Source: Morella rubra
Taxonomy: Eukaryota; Streptophyta; Magnoliopsida; Fagales; Myricaceae
Assembly: GCA_003952965.2 (NCBI GenBank)
Contig: CM025856.1
Coordinates: 5,603,700-5,667,699 of the forward strand
DNA: 64,000 bases
Direction of reading: 5' to 3'
The notes under the pieces were generated by a model. It made no database searches. It saw nothing but the letters and a program-made list of their open reading frames with translations, and had not been told where the DNA came from. The translations under genes and the position numbers were made by a program. Positions 11,693-22,392 of the stretch are shown one piece after another (the stretch's first letter is position 1; each line of letters opens with the position of its first letter).

Positions 11693-13572
11693 TTGATTTA
11701 ATTTAAAAGCTAGTAGGACGTTTTTTTTCTCAAAAACTGAACCACATAATTTTTATTCTACTAATATGTCAGGAGATCATCCACGAGCTTATGGTTCAAT
11801 TTTGGAGACTTTTATTTTTTGAAAGCTGTAGGTTGATTTTTGGAATTGGATAGAGATGAATTATGGATAGAGGTGAATTAGGATAGAGATAAATTGTGAT
11901 AGAGATGAATTACGATGAGATTTGTGGATAGAGATGAATTGTGGATATAGGTGAATTGTGGATAGAATAGATATGGATAGAGATGACTTGTAGATAAAGA
12001 TAAAATTGTGGATTGAGATGACACATAGGAAGCACGACAATCAAGGCTAGAAAGCACAACCAAAAAGGCTAAACCTAGAGAGCACGAAGTGTCGAGCTAT
12101 AGGAGTTTCGGCGGTGACTCGCTATAGCTACCATGCCTTGCAGCTGCTGTAGGTTTCTAGGTGTTGATGTGAGGTGAATATAACCTTTTGAGTCACTGAA
12201 CTAGCCTAGACACGTGTCGTGATGTGACGAACCAAGCTTGCCTATAAATAGGGGGTGGCCGGCCATTTAAACCTACACCATCTCATCCTAAATTTGTGAG
12301 TTAAGCTTGAGATTAATAGAGAAGTGAAGTAGAAGCAAGAAGGAGAAAATCGCTTAGTGAAGATTAAAGATCGCTTAGAGGTAAAGTTTAGTTTGGTTAT
12401 CTTTGATTTCAATTCTTAAGTTTTCAAATGATTTGTGAATCTCTTGTATTTCTTATTCTAGCATCTCTTGATGTTATTAGCATTTTTCTATTCTTCCTAT
12501 TTTCTTGATGTTCTTCTTGTTCTTGACGAAGAACAAGCTCGTCCTTTCAAAAAAGTATCATTTTCAAAGTTCGATTCGTTTTCAAGTTGTTTTTCAACTT
12601 TGATCTGTTTCTTTTCAAAATTTCTTCCAAAAGTTGTTTTTCAAAGCTTGAACATATTTCTTTCCTTCTGATTTCAATACTTTTCATGTCAAAATTAGTA
12701 TTTTCTACATGATGATTAAGCGGTTTTTAACCGAGAAATCAAAGTGTTGTTTTTGCCTTCACAACACTTTCCTTTGAGAAATGTTTTATAATGTCCCGAT
12801 GATGGAAGCGCAGAGATGTATGATTGATATTATACATACTTAACTTGTACATGGAAAGAAATATTTATATGTTCAAGTATGGTTAAGGTGTTGCATATCA
12901 TGAATTATATATATATGGGCATTGACATGAGACATGCATACTTAACGTAATACTGTGAAGATGTGATAGTACTGTGCATAAGAGATGTGTTTACTTGTTG
13001 TGACATTCTGGCCGCTCCGTTGTCAGCGAAAGATCCTCTATAAGGATACCGTATTCTACTTAGGGAGTAATGCCGCAAAATACGGGCCATGTTCTACTCT
13101 GGAAGTAATGCAGCAAAACATGGAGGTTACTTGTAACCCGTCACTCTGGCTAAATGATTCACTCCGAAGAGTGAGAGAGTGGTGGTTGAAAAATGGAAAA
13201 GATCATTATTTAGGAATTGAGTCTTTTCATTTACTTTCTTCTTCTGTTTTGAGATTTTATTGATGAACGGGTTTTCTTCAATATCTTGTTCTTGTATCTG
13301 CTGTCTGTCTAACTACTAGCTTTACTGAGTCATTTGGATTCACCTTTGTTTGTTAAATTTTTTTTGCAGATGTTCAAAATATACCTAAGAAAATTTACTT
13401 AGACTTTGATTTATGAGGTCTTGATATAAGCTGGTAGTTAGGTTTGGGTCATTGAGAACCTAGACATTATTGTTGAGAGCGTCCTGATTATATTTTCTAG
13501 CGATCATAAAGAGGAAAGTAGAGGAGAATAAGATAAAGACCTATGTAATTGTACTTAATTTATTAGTTATTT
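11693..13572 (+). repeat. LTR segment 3
   Basis: Colinear with segment 1 from about 8040 onward, with TATAAATA at 12243-12250, and extends farther toward the LTR 3' end than segment 1 does. It ends at about 13572 inside the TTAGTAGTTATT region and meets segment 4 in inverse orientation. Confidence 0.7.
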
Positions 13573-14693
13573 TCTATCCACAATTCATCTCTATTCGTAA
13601 TTCATTTCTATCCACAATTTATCTTTATCTATAATTTATTTATATCCACAATTCTTCTCTATCCACAATTCATCTATATTCATAATTCATCTCTATCCAC
13701 AACTTCATAAAATTGACCTACTAGCTTTCGAAAAATAAAAAGTCTTCAAAATTGAACCATAAGCTCGTGGATGAACTCCACATATTAGTAGAATAAAAAT
13801 TATGTGGTTTGATTTTTGAGAAAAAAATGTCCTACTAGCTTAAAAAATAAATTGATCCAATACATGCTCCTCAACCTTTTGAACAAGAACTCAGTTGCAT
13901 GTGAACTCTAATTCTCATTAACATATCTTAATCAAGGTTTCGAACTTAGTATCTCAAGTACTAAATAATTTCTCTTAGTCACTAAGTATCCCCTAAATGC
14001 ACTACTAATCACAAACAAAATATCATAAAGGGAAAATTACATGTAGCACACTAGGTTTTAGCCCAATATCAAAAGTCTAACTGGGTTTTAAAAAAAATTT
14101 CAAAGCTCACTGAGTTTCTCATTTTGGTATAAAAACTAACTCAAGCTAACTCCGTTACTGGAGATTTAATGGAGCCTAGTCCACTTAAGTTAAATGTCAG
14201 GGCTAAAACCAATCGCTGGCTGCCACGTTTTAAAATTTCTTGTTTGCTCCATTCGATCTCTTGTCTGCCACGTCTTATGCATGCCATGTGATACAAAAAC
14301 TAACTCCGACGTGACATGCGACGTGAAAAACGGGAAACCTAATGGAGCAGACAAAGAATTTTAAACATGTGGTTGCTAGCGATTAGTTTTAGTTATAACA
14401 TTTAGCTATGGTAGATGAGAGACGAATGGAGCAGACAAGAAATTTTAAACACGTAGCAGACAATGATTGATTTTAGTTATGACATTTAGCTTAAGTGGAC
14501 TACGCTCCATTATCTCCAGTAACAACATTAGCTTGAGTTAGTTTTCATACCAAAATAAAAAATTCAGTGGACTTGAGATTTTTTTTAAAATCTAGTAAGG
14601 CTTTTGATATAGGGCTAAACCTAAGTGAGGTCGATGTAATTTTTCCTATCATAAACAATATACATGTGGTGTTTAAAAGCTCGGGGTATGACA
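13573..14693 (-). repeat. LTR segment 4, inverted, 5' end attached to gypsy internal sequence
   Basis: On the minus strand it starts TGTCATACCCCGAGC at 14693, directly after a polypurine tract, so it is a 3' LTR start. It covers about the first 450 bp of the LTR and is interrupted by the MITE at 14030-14646. It pairs as an inverted repeat with 7697-8210. Confidence 0.7.
14030..14646. mobile_element. 617-bp palindromic MITE, MULE type, perfect 9-bp TSD
   Basis: Terminal inverted repeats GGGAAAATTACATGTAG and GGAAAAATTACATCGAC continue inward past GGTTTAGCCC and TATCAAAAG. TATCATAAA occurs exactly on both sides (14021-14029 and 14647-14655). A 9-bp duplication is typical of Mutator-like elements. 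It interrupts LTR segment 4, so it is younger than that segment. No coding capacity. Confidence 0.85.
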
Positions 14694-14772
14694 TACTCCC
14701 CCACTTAGAAATAATTTTGTCCTCGGAATTTAAACATAACACAAGAGACGTACCAGTTAGTCAAACAATTTA
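14694..14772 (-). pseudogene. C-terminal end of a Ty3/gypsy polyprotein plus polypurine tract (remnant)
   Basis: The minus strand encodes NSEDKIISKWGS, matching the usual C-terminus of plant gypsy pol proteins (EDK followed by a Gly-rich end), with AAGTGGGGGAGTA as polypurine tract immediately before the LTR TG. Only about 26 codons remain. This fragment identifies the superfamily of the LTR segments. Confidence 0.55.
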
Positions 14773-15697
14773 AGGCTGCATACTTAACTTGTACGTTGGA
14801 AAGGAATATTGTGATGTTCAAGTATGATTAAGGTGTTGTATATCATGAATGATATGCATGAGCTTGACATGAGACATGCATACTTAACATAATACTGTTG
14901 AAGACGTGACAGTACTGTGCACTAGAGAATATGTTCCACTTGTTATGGCACCCTGGCCTTTCTGTCGTACTCGGAAAGATCCTTTGTTAGGATAACTCAC
15001 TCTGAGTTTGAGACCGTATTGTACTCTGGAGTACTGTTGCAAAAATATGGAAGATTACTTGTAACTCGTCACTCTGCCAAGTGATTCACTCTCGGAGTGA
15101 GAGTAGTGGTGATTGAAATTGAAAAGATTATATTTTAAAGAATTGAGTCTTTTCATTTACTTTCTTCTTCTGTTTTGAGATTTTATTGATGAATGAGTTT
15201 TCTTTAAGATCTTTTTCGTGTTATCTACTGTCTGTCTAACCACTAGCTTTACTGAGTCATTTGGATTCACCGTTGTTTGTTAAATTCTTTTAGCAGATGT
15301 TCAGAATGTACTGAGAGAATTTACTTAGACTTTGACTAATGAGGTCTTGATACTAAACTGGTAGTTGGGTCTGGGTCATTGAGAACTTAGACATCCTCGT
15401 TGAGAGCATCCAATTCTATTTTCTAGTGATGATGAAGAGGAAGAGTAGAAGAGAATAAGATAAAACCTACGTAGATTGTAATGAATTTTAGTAGTTATTC
15501 TGTCATGTTTTGTAGACGTACATAGAAAGCATAATTGATACTCTTTTGTGATACAAAGGTTAGAATAAAGGTCTTGATTATGTTTATTTCTTAGTATCTT
15601 TGCTTTAATGATCCTCCTATGGCCGTAACCTTAGTTTAATAGTAGTGTTCATTGCTATAAGACAACGCTTGAGGCTTTTACGGCCTAGGCTATTATC
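14773..15697 (+). repeat. LTR segment 5, 3' part of LTR
   Basis: Colinear with segment 1 from about 9125 and reaches the LTR 3' end (CCTAGGCTATTATC), followed by GAAAC, the same five bases that precede segment 1. It lacks the LTR promoter. Confidence 0.65.
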
Positions 15698-15702
15698 GAA
15701 AC

Positions 15703-15960
15703 AAAAGCCAAAAATTGAATAGCAAAACACATAGGTGAGCGTAGAGACCATGCGCCGATGACCCATGCACTGTCGGAAATTTGCCGAGAAAAAGCCAGAA
15801 CTAGGAGAGACTGTTGGGTGCGTGAAGCGCCACATGCCTCCCCATGGTGGCCATACTGGAGCTACTAAGTTCGCCTGGAGGAGTAGAAGGCATTTGGCTA
15901 GGCTGTGTCCACCGGAGAAGAACAGGAACACCAGGATCTAACCTTCAAGACTCTGAGCAA
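15703..15960 (-). mobile_element. LINE-like tail, right part of the block split at 7696
   Basis: Continues the minus-strand retrosequence that resumes at 7696. If the insertion is excised, both parts are open in the same reading direction, which need not mean coding. Its 5' limit is uncertain and lies near the gypsy LTR start at 15992. Confidence 0.35.
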
Positions 15961-15991
15961 AAAGAGACAAAGAGAGGGAGGGGAAGAAGAA

Positions 15992-16312
15992 TGTTCATGT
16001 GCTCAAGAATAAGGGTGAAGGAAGAGGTTTATGGTGGATGCAAGAATGTTAGTGCCATGTGTTGTGAAGATGCGAGGTGCAGGGGAGACTTGGGGAAGGA
16101 ACTCGTAGCTTCATTTAAGAAGATACTGAGGGAGGCTGGACGCTGACACCCAGCAACACACGCGTAGAAGCCTTGGGCATTCAAATGTTCAGACCCTCAT
16201 TAGTTGTTGTTTTGGGGCCTCACTTTGTATCGGCTTTTGCTTGTCTTTACTTTAAGTTCATGGGTTTTGTCTTATTTAAACCCATTAAAAATCAATTAGG
16301 AAGAGGGGTAGA
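15992..16312 (+). repeat. Left LTR (partial) of the gypsy element
   Basis: Begins TGTTCATGTGCTCAAG and is colinear with 20959-21288 through GAAATACCG, then diverges. Only about the first 320 bp of the LTR are kept. Confidence 0.6.
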
Positions 16313-16489
16313 AATACCGCAATTTGAACTCCTTTTTCAAAATTCGAACATCCTTCGTCTTTATCTTCGTGATTCAAATGCTTTCTAATTCTAATCTTGT
16401 TAGGAGACATCTTGAACACTTGAACAAACCTTATCTAAATAATTCAAATCACAATTCAAATTTGAAATGGAATTTGTCAATAACATTAA

Positions 16490-16866
16490 CAGAGCTACCA
16501 TCACATGCTCCTCCTAAATTTTAGCCAACCCATAAGCTGTAATAAGGTTTTGCAAGGTGAACATTCTTACAGGAAGCCTTATCTCATATCTTAGGCCACT
16601 CAAAAAACAACTAATCATATAACCCTCTGATAATCCCCTAAACCTTTTTGATAATCCTTCAAACTAACTTTTATATGCCTCAACAGTGGATGTTTGCTTC
16701 AGTCTAGTTAACATCTCCATAAGGTCGTCATAGGCACTAGGCCTAAACCTCACTAGTAGAGCCCTAACCAACATATTCCAACTAGTAAGAGCACCTGACT
16801 CTTCCAAATTCTGAAACCAAACAAGTGCTTTTCCCTCCATGTGAAAGAAGGCCAACAAAACACGGT
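16490..16866 (-). pseudogene. Inverted gag fragment of a gypsy element
   Basis: The minus strand encodes the retrotransposon gag (capsid) core: HMEGKALVWFQNLEESG, then PSAYDDLMEMLTRLKQ and FEGLSKRFRGLSEGY. Two in-frame stops are visible: TAG after AYKS, and TAG after GLAKI. It lies opposite to the protease and reverse transcriptase downstream although it is the part of gag expected just before them, so a local inversion is likely. It breaks off at the start of the LTR-like block near 16867. Confidence 0.75.
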
Positions 16867-17855
16867 AGTGTGGGGGTGTTTGGTGATAATGATAGAAATG
16901 AGTGCTTTTCAGCCAAATCTATGCCATCAAATTTTGAGAAATCTTAAAATCTGAGCTGTTTCCGAATTTTGAAAAATTACTCTTGTTGTTCTCCCCATAT
17001 TCAACTTCTCCTTTTTGGAGTTCAAATTCGCCTCCTGAAGTTGTGATCATCAGATCCTAAAATCTCTCAATTTCGCTTGACCTTAGCTCGTGCGAAATAG
17101 GTAATTTTTTACACAGTAAGTTTCGCCCTATCTTGGCTCGAGCTAAACTGCCACTTTTTCATACAGTGTATTTCGCCCTAGCTTCCTCAGTGAAAATCCT
17201 TGATTTCAAATTTTCTTATCTTTTTCTATTTAAATCATAGACATTCGTCCAAGAGGTTTACCTAAGTTATTTCATCCTTCCTTGGCATCTTATGCTTGAG
17301 AGAAAAGTTCTTTGAGACCTTTGCACCTAAAGTGTTTATATTTTCTCTCTCCTACATCAATCACCAATCACATTAAACCAACCTCCTATGAAAAGCCTTC
17401 GAGAGCTTAAGGAGATTGGCAGCTGAAGTGATCCATTGTTGAAGAATTTACAAGAAGAACCTCAAAGGCTGAGGGTTAACCGCAAGGGAGCGGGTCTAGG
17501 TTGGATTACCTAGATTATTACTTCGGGGTTGTCAGAGTCAAGCAACTGGATGTTGCCCGTGTCTGAATCACCGGTGTAAGGTTTATCTTCTAGTGAATTT
17601 TTGGTGGCTGCTAGCCCGGAGTGATTTTTCTTTTGATAAGGTTTTCCACTTCGTCATCAAATCTCTTGTCTTGACGTGTGATTGATTTTTACTTTGTGCT
17701 TGATATGTGTTAATTGTTTAATACTTTCAGATCTAGACAAGACTAATTTAGAACTTGTTTTAAATTTGTCTATTTATTGAAAAAGAAAGTAGCAATACCT
17801 GTTCACCCCCCTTTAGGTGTTTTTTAGGGTCTAAACCTTATTTTTCAAGCTTGAA
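16867..17855 (+). mobile_element. LTR-like block, probably a solo copia-type LTR
   Basis: About 1 kb separates the inverted gag part from the forward gag-pol part. The phrases GGGTCTAGGTTGGATTACC, TTACTTCGGGGTTGTC, and near the end CTGTTCACCCCCC resemble long LTRs of plant Ty1/copia elements. I found no clear TSD and no coding sequence, so both borders are approximate. Confidence 0.4.
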
Positions 17856-20800
17856 TGGGGCAAAGAAGTATGGGATCTGTAGCTACCCACCACCCTACAC
17901 CCACCCCTAGTGTTGGGGTTAGTACCAAAAGGATACTTCCAATTCAGAAGTTGACACCTGAATAGATGAAGAAGAGGAGGGACAAGGTTTGTGCTATCAT
18001 TGTGATGCTAAGTGGACATTGGGTCACAATTGTAGAAATTCAAAGCTCTTTATAATGAAAGGGAGTGAATTCAATCGGGAATTCTAGGAAATTGATGCTA
18101 TAAAGTGGATCTACTAGGTGTGGAGATGATATCTGGTTCCTTATATGAGGTGACTAAGCTTGAAATATCCTTGAATGCCCTTATAGGATCACTGAGTCCT
18201 AGAACTATGAGGGTAGTAGGAAGGGTTGGAGGTCAGATTGTAATAATTCTGATTGACACTAGAAGTACTCATAACTTCCTTGACCCAGCTGTTGCAGAAA
18301 ATGGAAGGATGTTGGTGTAAAAGGGAGAAGCACTAAAAGTGAGAGTGGCCAATAGGGGAAGTGCTATCTAATGAGGGAAGAAGTAAGAATGTATTAATAG
18401 AAATGCAAGGGACCAGAACATTTACAGATGTCTACCTCCTCCCATTGGTAGGTTGTGACATGGTGTTAGGGGTGTATTGGCTTAGCACCCTAGGTTTCAT
18501 TTTATGAAATTTTTCAGATCTCACTATGAGGTTCAAAAGTGGTGGGCTGGAAGTGATTCTAAGAGGATTAAATCCCACACAGTGGATGGAAGATAAGGAG
18601 ATCCAACAAGTCCCTCGGGTAGGAAAGAAGGGCCTCATTTTACAACTCATTGAACCAGCAGAATTATCAAGGGAGACGTTACCTATTCATGTGGAGTTCT
18701 TACTGCAACAGTTTAAGGATGAATTTGAGGAACCAATGGGACTACCACCCCCTCGATCCCATGATCATGCTATTAATCTCAAAGAGGGTATCTCTCCAAT
18801 TTTAGTTAGGCTTTACAGATACCCATTTTACCAAAAAGAAGAGATTGAAAAGATTGTAAGGGAGCTAATGAGTTTAGGAGTTATCAGGATGAGCCAAAGT
18901 CTTTTTTCATCTCCTGTTTTGTTGGTCAGAAAGGTGGATGGAGCTGGAGGATGTGCATTGATTATGTGGCACTTAACCAAGAGACCATCAAAGATAAATT
19001 TCCTATACTTGTAGTGGATGAGCTGCTTGACGAGCTGTATATGGGTAAGTATTTTTCTAAGCTGGACCTAAGGTCGAGATACCATCAAATACGGGTTAAG
19101 GAGGAGGACATCTCAAGACAGCCTTCCAAACTCATGAGGGGCATTACGAGTTCTTAGTTATGCCCTTTGGGCTAACTAATGCTGCATCAACTTTTCAAAG
19201 TTCGATGAATGAGATTTTTAGGCCATACTTGAGAAAGTTTCTACTAGTTTTCTTTGATGATATTCTAATTTATAGGAAGGAGTGGAAGGAGCATTTACAG
19301 TACCTCAAGGTGACCTTGGAGGTATTAAGGCAACACCAATTGTATGCCAAGAGGATGAAATGCAAATTTGCAGCAAGGAAGTAGTCTATCTAGGCCACAT
19401 CATTTCAATAGAGGGAGTGAAGGCAGACCCTTCCAAGATAAGATCTATGTTGGAATGGCCTATGCCCCTTACTTTGAAGTCACTTAAAGGTTTTTTGGGC
19501 TTAACAGGGTACTATAGGAAATTCATTAAAGGATATGGCCAGATCGTAGCTCCACTTAACAACCTCTTAAACAAAAATGCATTTGGGTGGAACTAGGCAG
19601 CAGATGAGGCTTTCCAGAAACTTAAGGCTGCAATAACCTTACCTCCTGTTCTAGCCTTGTCAGATTTTTCTAAACCCTTCATACTGGAGTGTGATACAAG
19701 TGGGGATGGGGTAGGGGCTGTCTTAATGCAGTTTGGAAGACCGATTGCCTTCTTACAGTTAGGTATTGAAGGGCAGAGCTTTCACTATGTCCACCTATGA
19801 GAAGGAGCTTATGGCGGTGGTTTTGGTAGCAAAAAATGGAGGCCTTATTTATTAGGGCACCGTGTTAGGTATGGAGCTGATAACTGACCAATAGAGACCT
19901 CAGATAATAATCTTCTAGTACAAGAAGATAGGAACTCCTTTCAGAAGTAAGTGAGGAATTAACAAAGCTTCTATGAGCTATGATTTTCGAGTAAATATAA
20001 AAAGGGCAGTAAAATCTGTCTGATGCTATATCCAGGAGAGATGCAGAGCTGCAATGGAATTTCCTTTCTGATGGCTTATTCACGGTGAGATATGCTTTGG
20101 TTCTCATTTGGGTGTGGTATGGTGTGGAGATTGGTGGTGAGCTATCATGTGGATCCTTATAGTGACTGAGTTGCTAACCAGAATGAGTAGAGGGAGAGAT
20201 TAGACCCCACTTAAATACCTCTTAAAGGATGGTATATTGTCCATATAAAGGGGACTATTATAGGAGTAAATGGCTCCTTGGACACAACTGATTCAACAAG
20301 CACTTGATTCACCTGTTGGGGGTTATTTTGGCTATGATAAAACCTTGCACCGGGTTAAAAGAGATTTCTACTGGCCAGGTTTAAAGAAACAAGTCCTTAA
20401 GTACATCAGAGAATGTGATATTTGTCAGCAAAACAAGCAGGAAAATACAGCCCCCGCAGGTTGCTACAACCACTGCCAATTCCCAATTGTAACTGAAGCC
20501 ATATCAATATGGACTTCATAGAGGGACTCCACAATTCCCACGGGTATTTAGTGATTTATGTGGTAGTGGACAGGCTGTCTAAGTACACTCATTTCCTTCT
20601 ACTCACTCACCCCTACACAGCCTCAAAGGTAACACAAACATTCATGTCACAAGCTTTCAGGTTGCATGGGTTACCATAATCAATCATCTCTGATTAAGAC
20701 CCAACTTTTACAAGCAATTTTTGGAAGGAGTTATTTAAAGCCCAAGGAGTTCAACTCTCCTATACCTATCATCCTTAAACAGATAGACAATCAGAGATTG

Positions 20801-20958
20801 TCAACAATTGCCTAGAAAACTACTTGAGATGCTTGGTAGGGAGTCGACCAAAGAAATGGGTGACATGAATACCACTAGCAGAGTGGTGGTATAACACAAA
20901 TCACCACACATCCATTAAACTCACTCCTTATGAGGTGGTATATGGAATCTGAACGGAA
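17856..20958 (+). pseudogene. Ty3/gypsy gag C-terminus and pol, multiply broken
   Basis: Readable domains in order: zinc knuckle CYHCDAKWTLGHNC near 17985; aspartic protease near 18200-18290 with DTRS where active enzymes have DTG or DSG; reverse transcriptase 18740-19390 with [35 protein letters not shown] and FFDDILIY; RNase H around 19600-19860 with [14 protein letters not shown]; integrase from about 20290 with GYDKTLHRVKRDFYWPG, the zinc-binding CDICQQNK, and LAEWWYNTNHHTS. In-frame stops occur (for example WN*AADEAF and WVT*IPLAEWW) and reverse transcriptase is split over three frames. It ends in integrase at PYEVVYG. Non-functional. Confidence 0.85.
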
Positions 20959-21434
20959 TGTCATGAGCTCAAGAATAAGGGCGAAGGAAGAGGTTTATGG
21001 TGGACGCAAGAATGTTAGTGCCATGTGTTGTGAAGATGCGAGATGCAGGGGAGACTTGGGGAAGGAACTCATAGCTTCATGTTTAAGAAGATACTGAGAG
21101 AGGCTGGGACGCTGACACCCAGCAACACACGTGTAGAAGCCTTGGGCATTCAAATGTTCAGACCCTTACTTAGTTGTTGTTTTGGGGACTCACTTTGCAT
21201 CGGGCTTTTGCTTGTCTTTAATTTAAGTTCATGGGCTTCGTTGTTATTTAAACCCATTAAAAATCTATTAGGGAGAGGGATAGAAATACCGGAGGTTGCT
21301 CTCAAGCGAGGCATTTGGAAAAAACCCTTGTTATTTTGTCTTTACTTTTGTGGAGGATTGCCAACCTCGAATTTGGCTGGGTTTCGAATAAATCACGTTG
21401 ACAGTTCAATTTCATAGTTATTCAATCACTGTTA
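20959..21434 (+). repeat. Right LTR of the gypsy element
   Basis: Begins TGTCATGAGCTCAAG directly after the truncated integrase and likely ends TGTTACA near 21434, an LTR of about 476 bp. The end is inferred from TG...CA only. Confidence 0.5.
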
Positions 21435-22392
21435 CATTTTGGGTTTATAACAAAGAAAAAAGACCAGAGTCTTGGAGGAGAGAGGGGAAAGAGAGAGGAG
21501 AGAGGGGGAGGAGGGAGGAGGGCGGCGGGAAGAGCCGGAGCTCCTCCCGCCGTCAGAAAACAAGGGAGAAAAGAGGGGCTAAGGCTAGGGTGTGAGGAAA
21601 GTTCTAGAGAGAGGGGAGCACCTCTCTCTCTAGAACGCACTCCCTTTTTTACTTTAAAAAGCAGAAAGGTATGTAGGTGCACCATTACGTGGTGAAGATG
21701 TAACATTCCGAGTTTCTCATCTCTCACTAAGCAATGAACATTTTTTTTATCCTTGATTTTTTTTTTTGATTGATGAATAACTTGAAATTTTACTAATATA
21801 TTTTGTCTCTTCTTCTTTCCCTGAATTAAACTTCATGTTACGCATAATAGTTCCATTCTTCCTGCTCAGATCAGAGAGACCTCACTAACATCAATCAATA
21901 ATTAATAAGATTAAATCTCAGATATTGTCTTTTCTTATAGAAAAAAGAAAGAAAGAAAGATAGCAGGATTCTTGATTTCATCATGTTCATACAATGAACA
22001 GAGCATATAAGAGTTAAATCACAATAAATAAATAAAACAATTCCAACATCTGAGCTATTTGTGCTTGGAAAATCGTGTTATATTTGGACACGATCGCAGC
22101 CTTTGTAGTTCACTTGTATTGCTTCAGTATAATCTACATCCGGATGGTTTAGGAAAATTGACTTTTAATGTCATGGATCATGAAGAAAATTTGCTTCACC
22201 CTGAGTAGGGTCTGCATAAACTTGAGAAGTATGGAAACATGATCTTCCGCACCAAATGAGTACCTTGACATGAAGAAATAACATTAAACAAAGGAAATTG
22301 ATATGGAACGAGTAGATATTCACCCATAAAAACTGCAAACGGTGGCTCCAATGGCCTTGGCCCTTGCTCTGTTCTATTGCGTGCAGAGTACT
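21435..22392. other. Spacer downstream of transporter copy 2
   Basis: Contains a purine-rich tract (GA-rich at 21475-21560), the hairpin at 21601-21636, then AT-rich sequence that probably includes the 3' UTR of copy 2. No gene recognised. Confidence 0.5.
21601..21636. repeat. 36-bp hairpin with pyrimidine/purine arms
   Basis: GTTCTAGAGAGAGG is followed by a short loop and CCTCTCTCTCTAGAAC, giving a stem of about 14-16 bp. It sits at the edge of the GA-rich tract right of the gypsy LTR. Confidence 0.7.

Larger units (their letters stand above)
7697..15697 (+). mobile_element. Rearranged Ty3/gypsy-type insertion built of alternating-orientation LTR segments, 5-bp TSD
   Basis: The outer ends are a 5' LTR terminus (TGTCATACCTCGAGC) at 7697 and a 3' LTR end at 15697. 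Both are flanked by GAAAC (7692-7696 and 15698-15702), which suggests one integration event of 8.0 kb. Inside are five LTR segments in order plus, minus, plus, minus, plus, and only about 80 bp of internal gypsy sequence (C-terminus of pol plus polypurine tract at 14694-14772). From its parts the complete LTR would be about 2.3 kb. A 617-bp MITE later inserted into the fourth segment. No gag or pol domain is present, so it cannot move by itself. Confidence 0.65.
15992..21434 (+). mobile_element. Decayed Ty3/gypsy retrotransposon
   Basis: Direct repeats at 15992-16312 and 20959-21288, about 90% alike by eye, bracket gag and pol remnants in the order gag zinc knuckle, protease, reverse transcriptase, RNase H, integrase. 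The right LTR probably runs to about 21434 (ending TGTTACA). Integrase is cut immediately before the right LTR, so the 3' end of pol is deleted. No convincing target-site duplication was found. Part of gag lies inverted at 16490-16866. Confidence 0.7.

Noticed and set aside
11463..12020. CRISPR-like array of short repeats
   Set aside because: Units are adjacent without unique spacers, imperfect, and sit inside a plant LTR. It is a minisatellite.
17980..18030. Host zinc-finger gene
   Set aside because: The CYHC...GHNC motif is directly followed by gypsy protease and reverse transcriptase, so it is the gag zinc knuckle.
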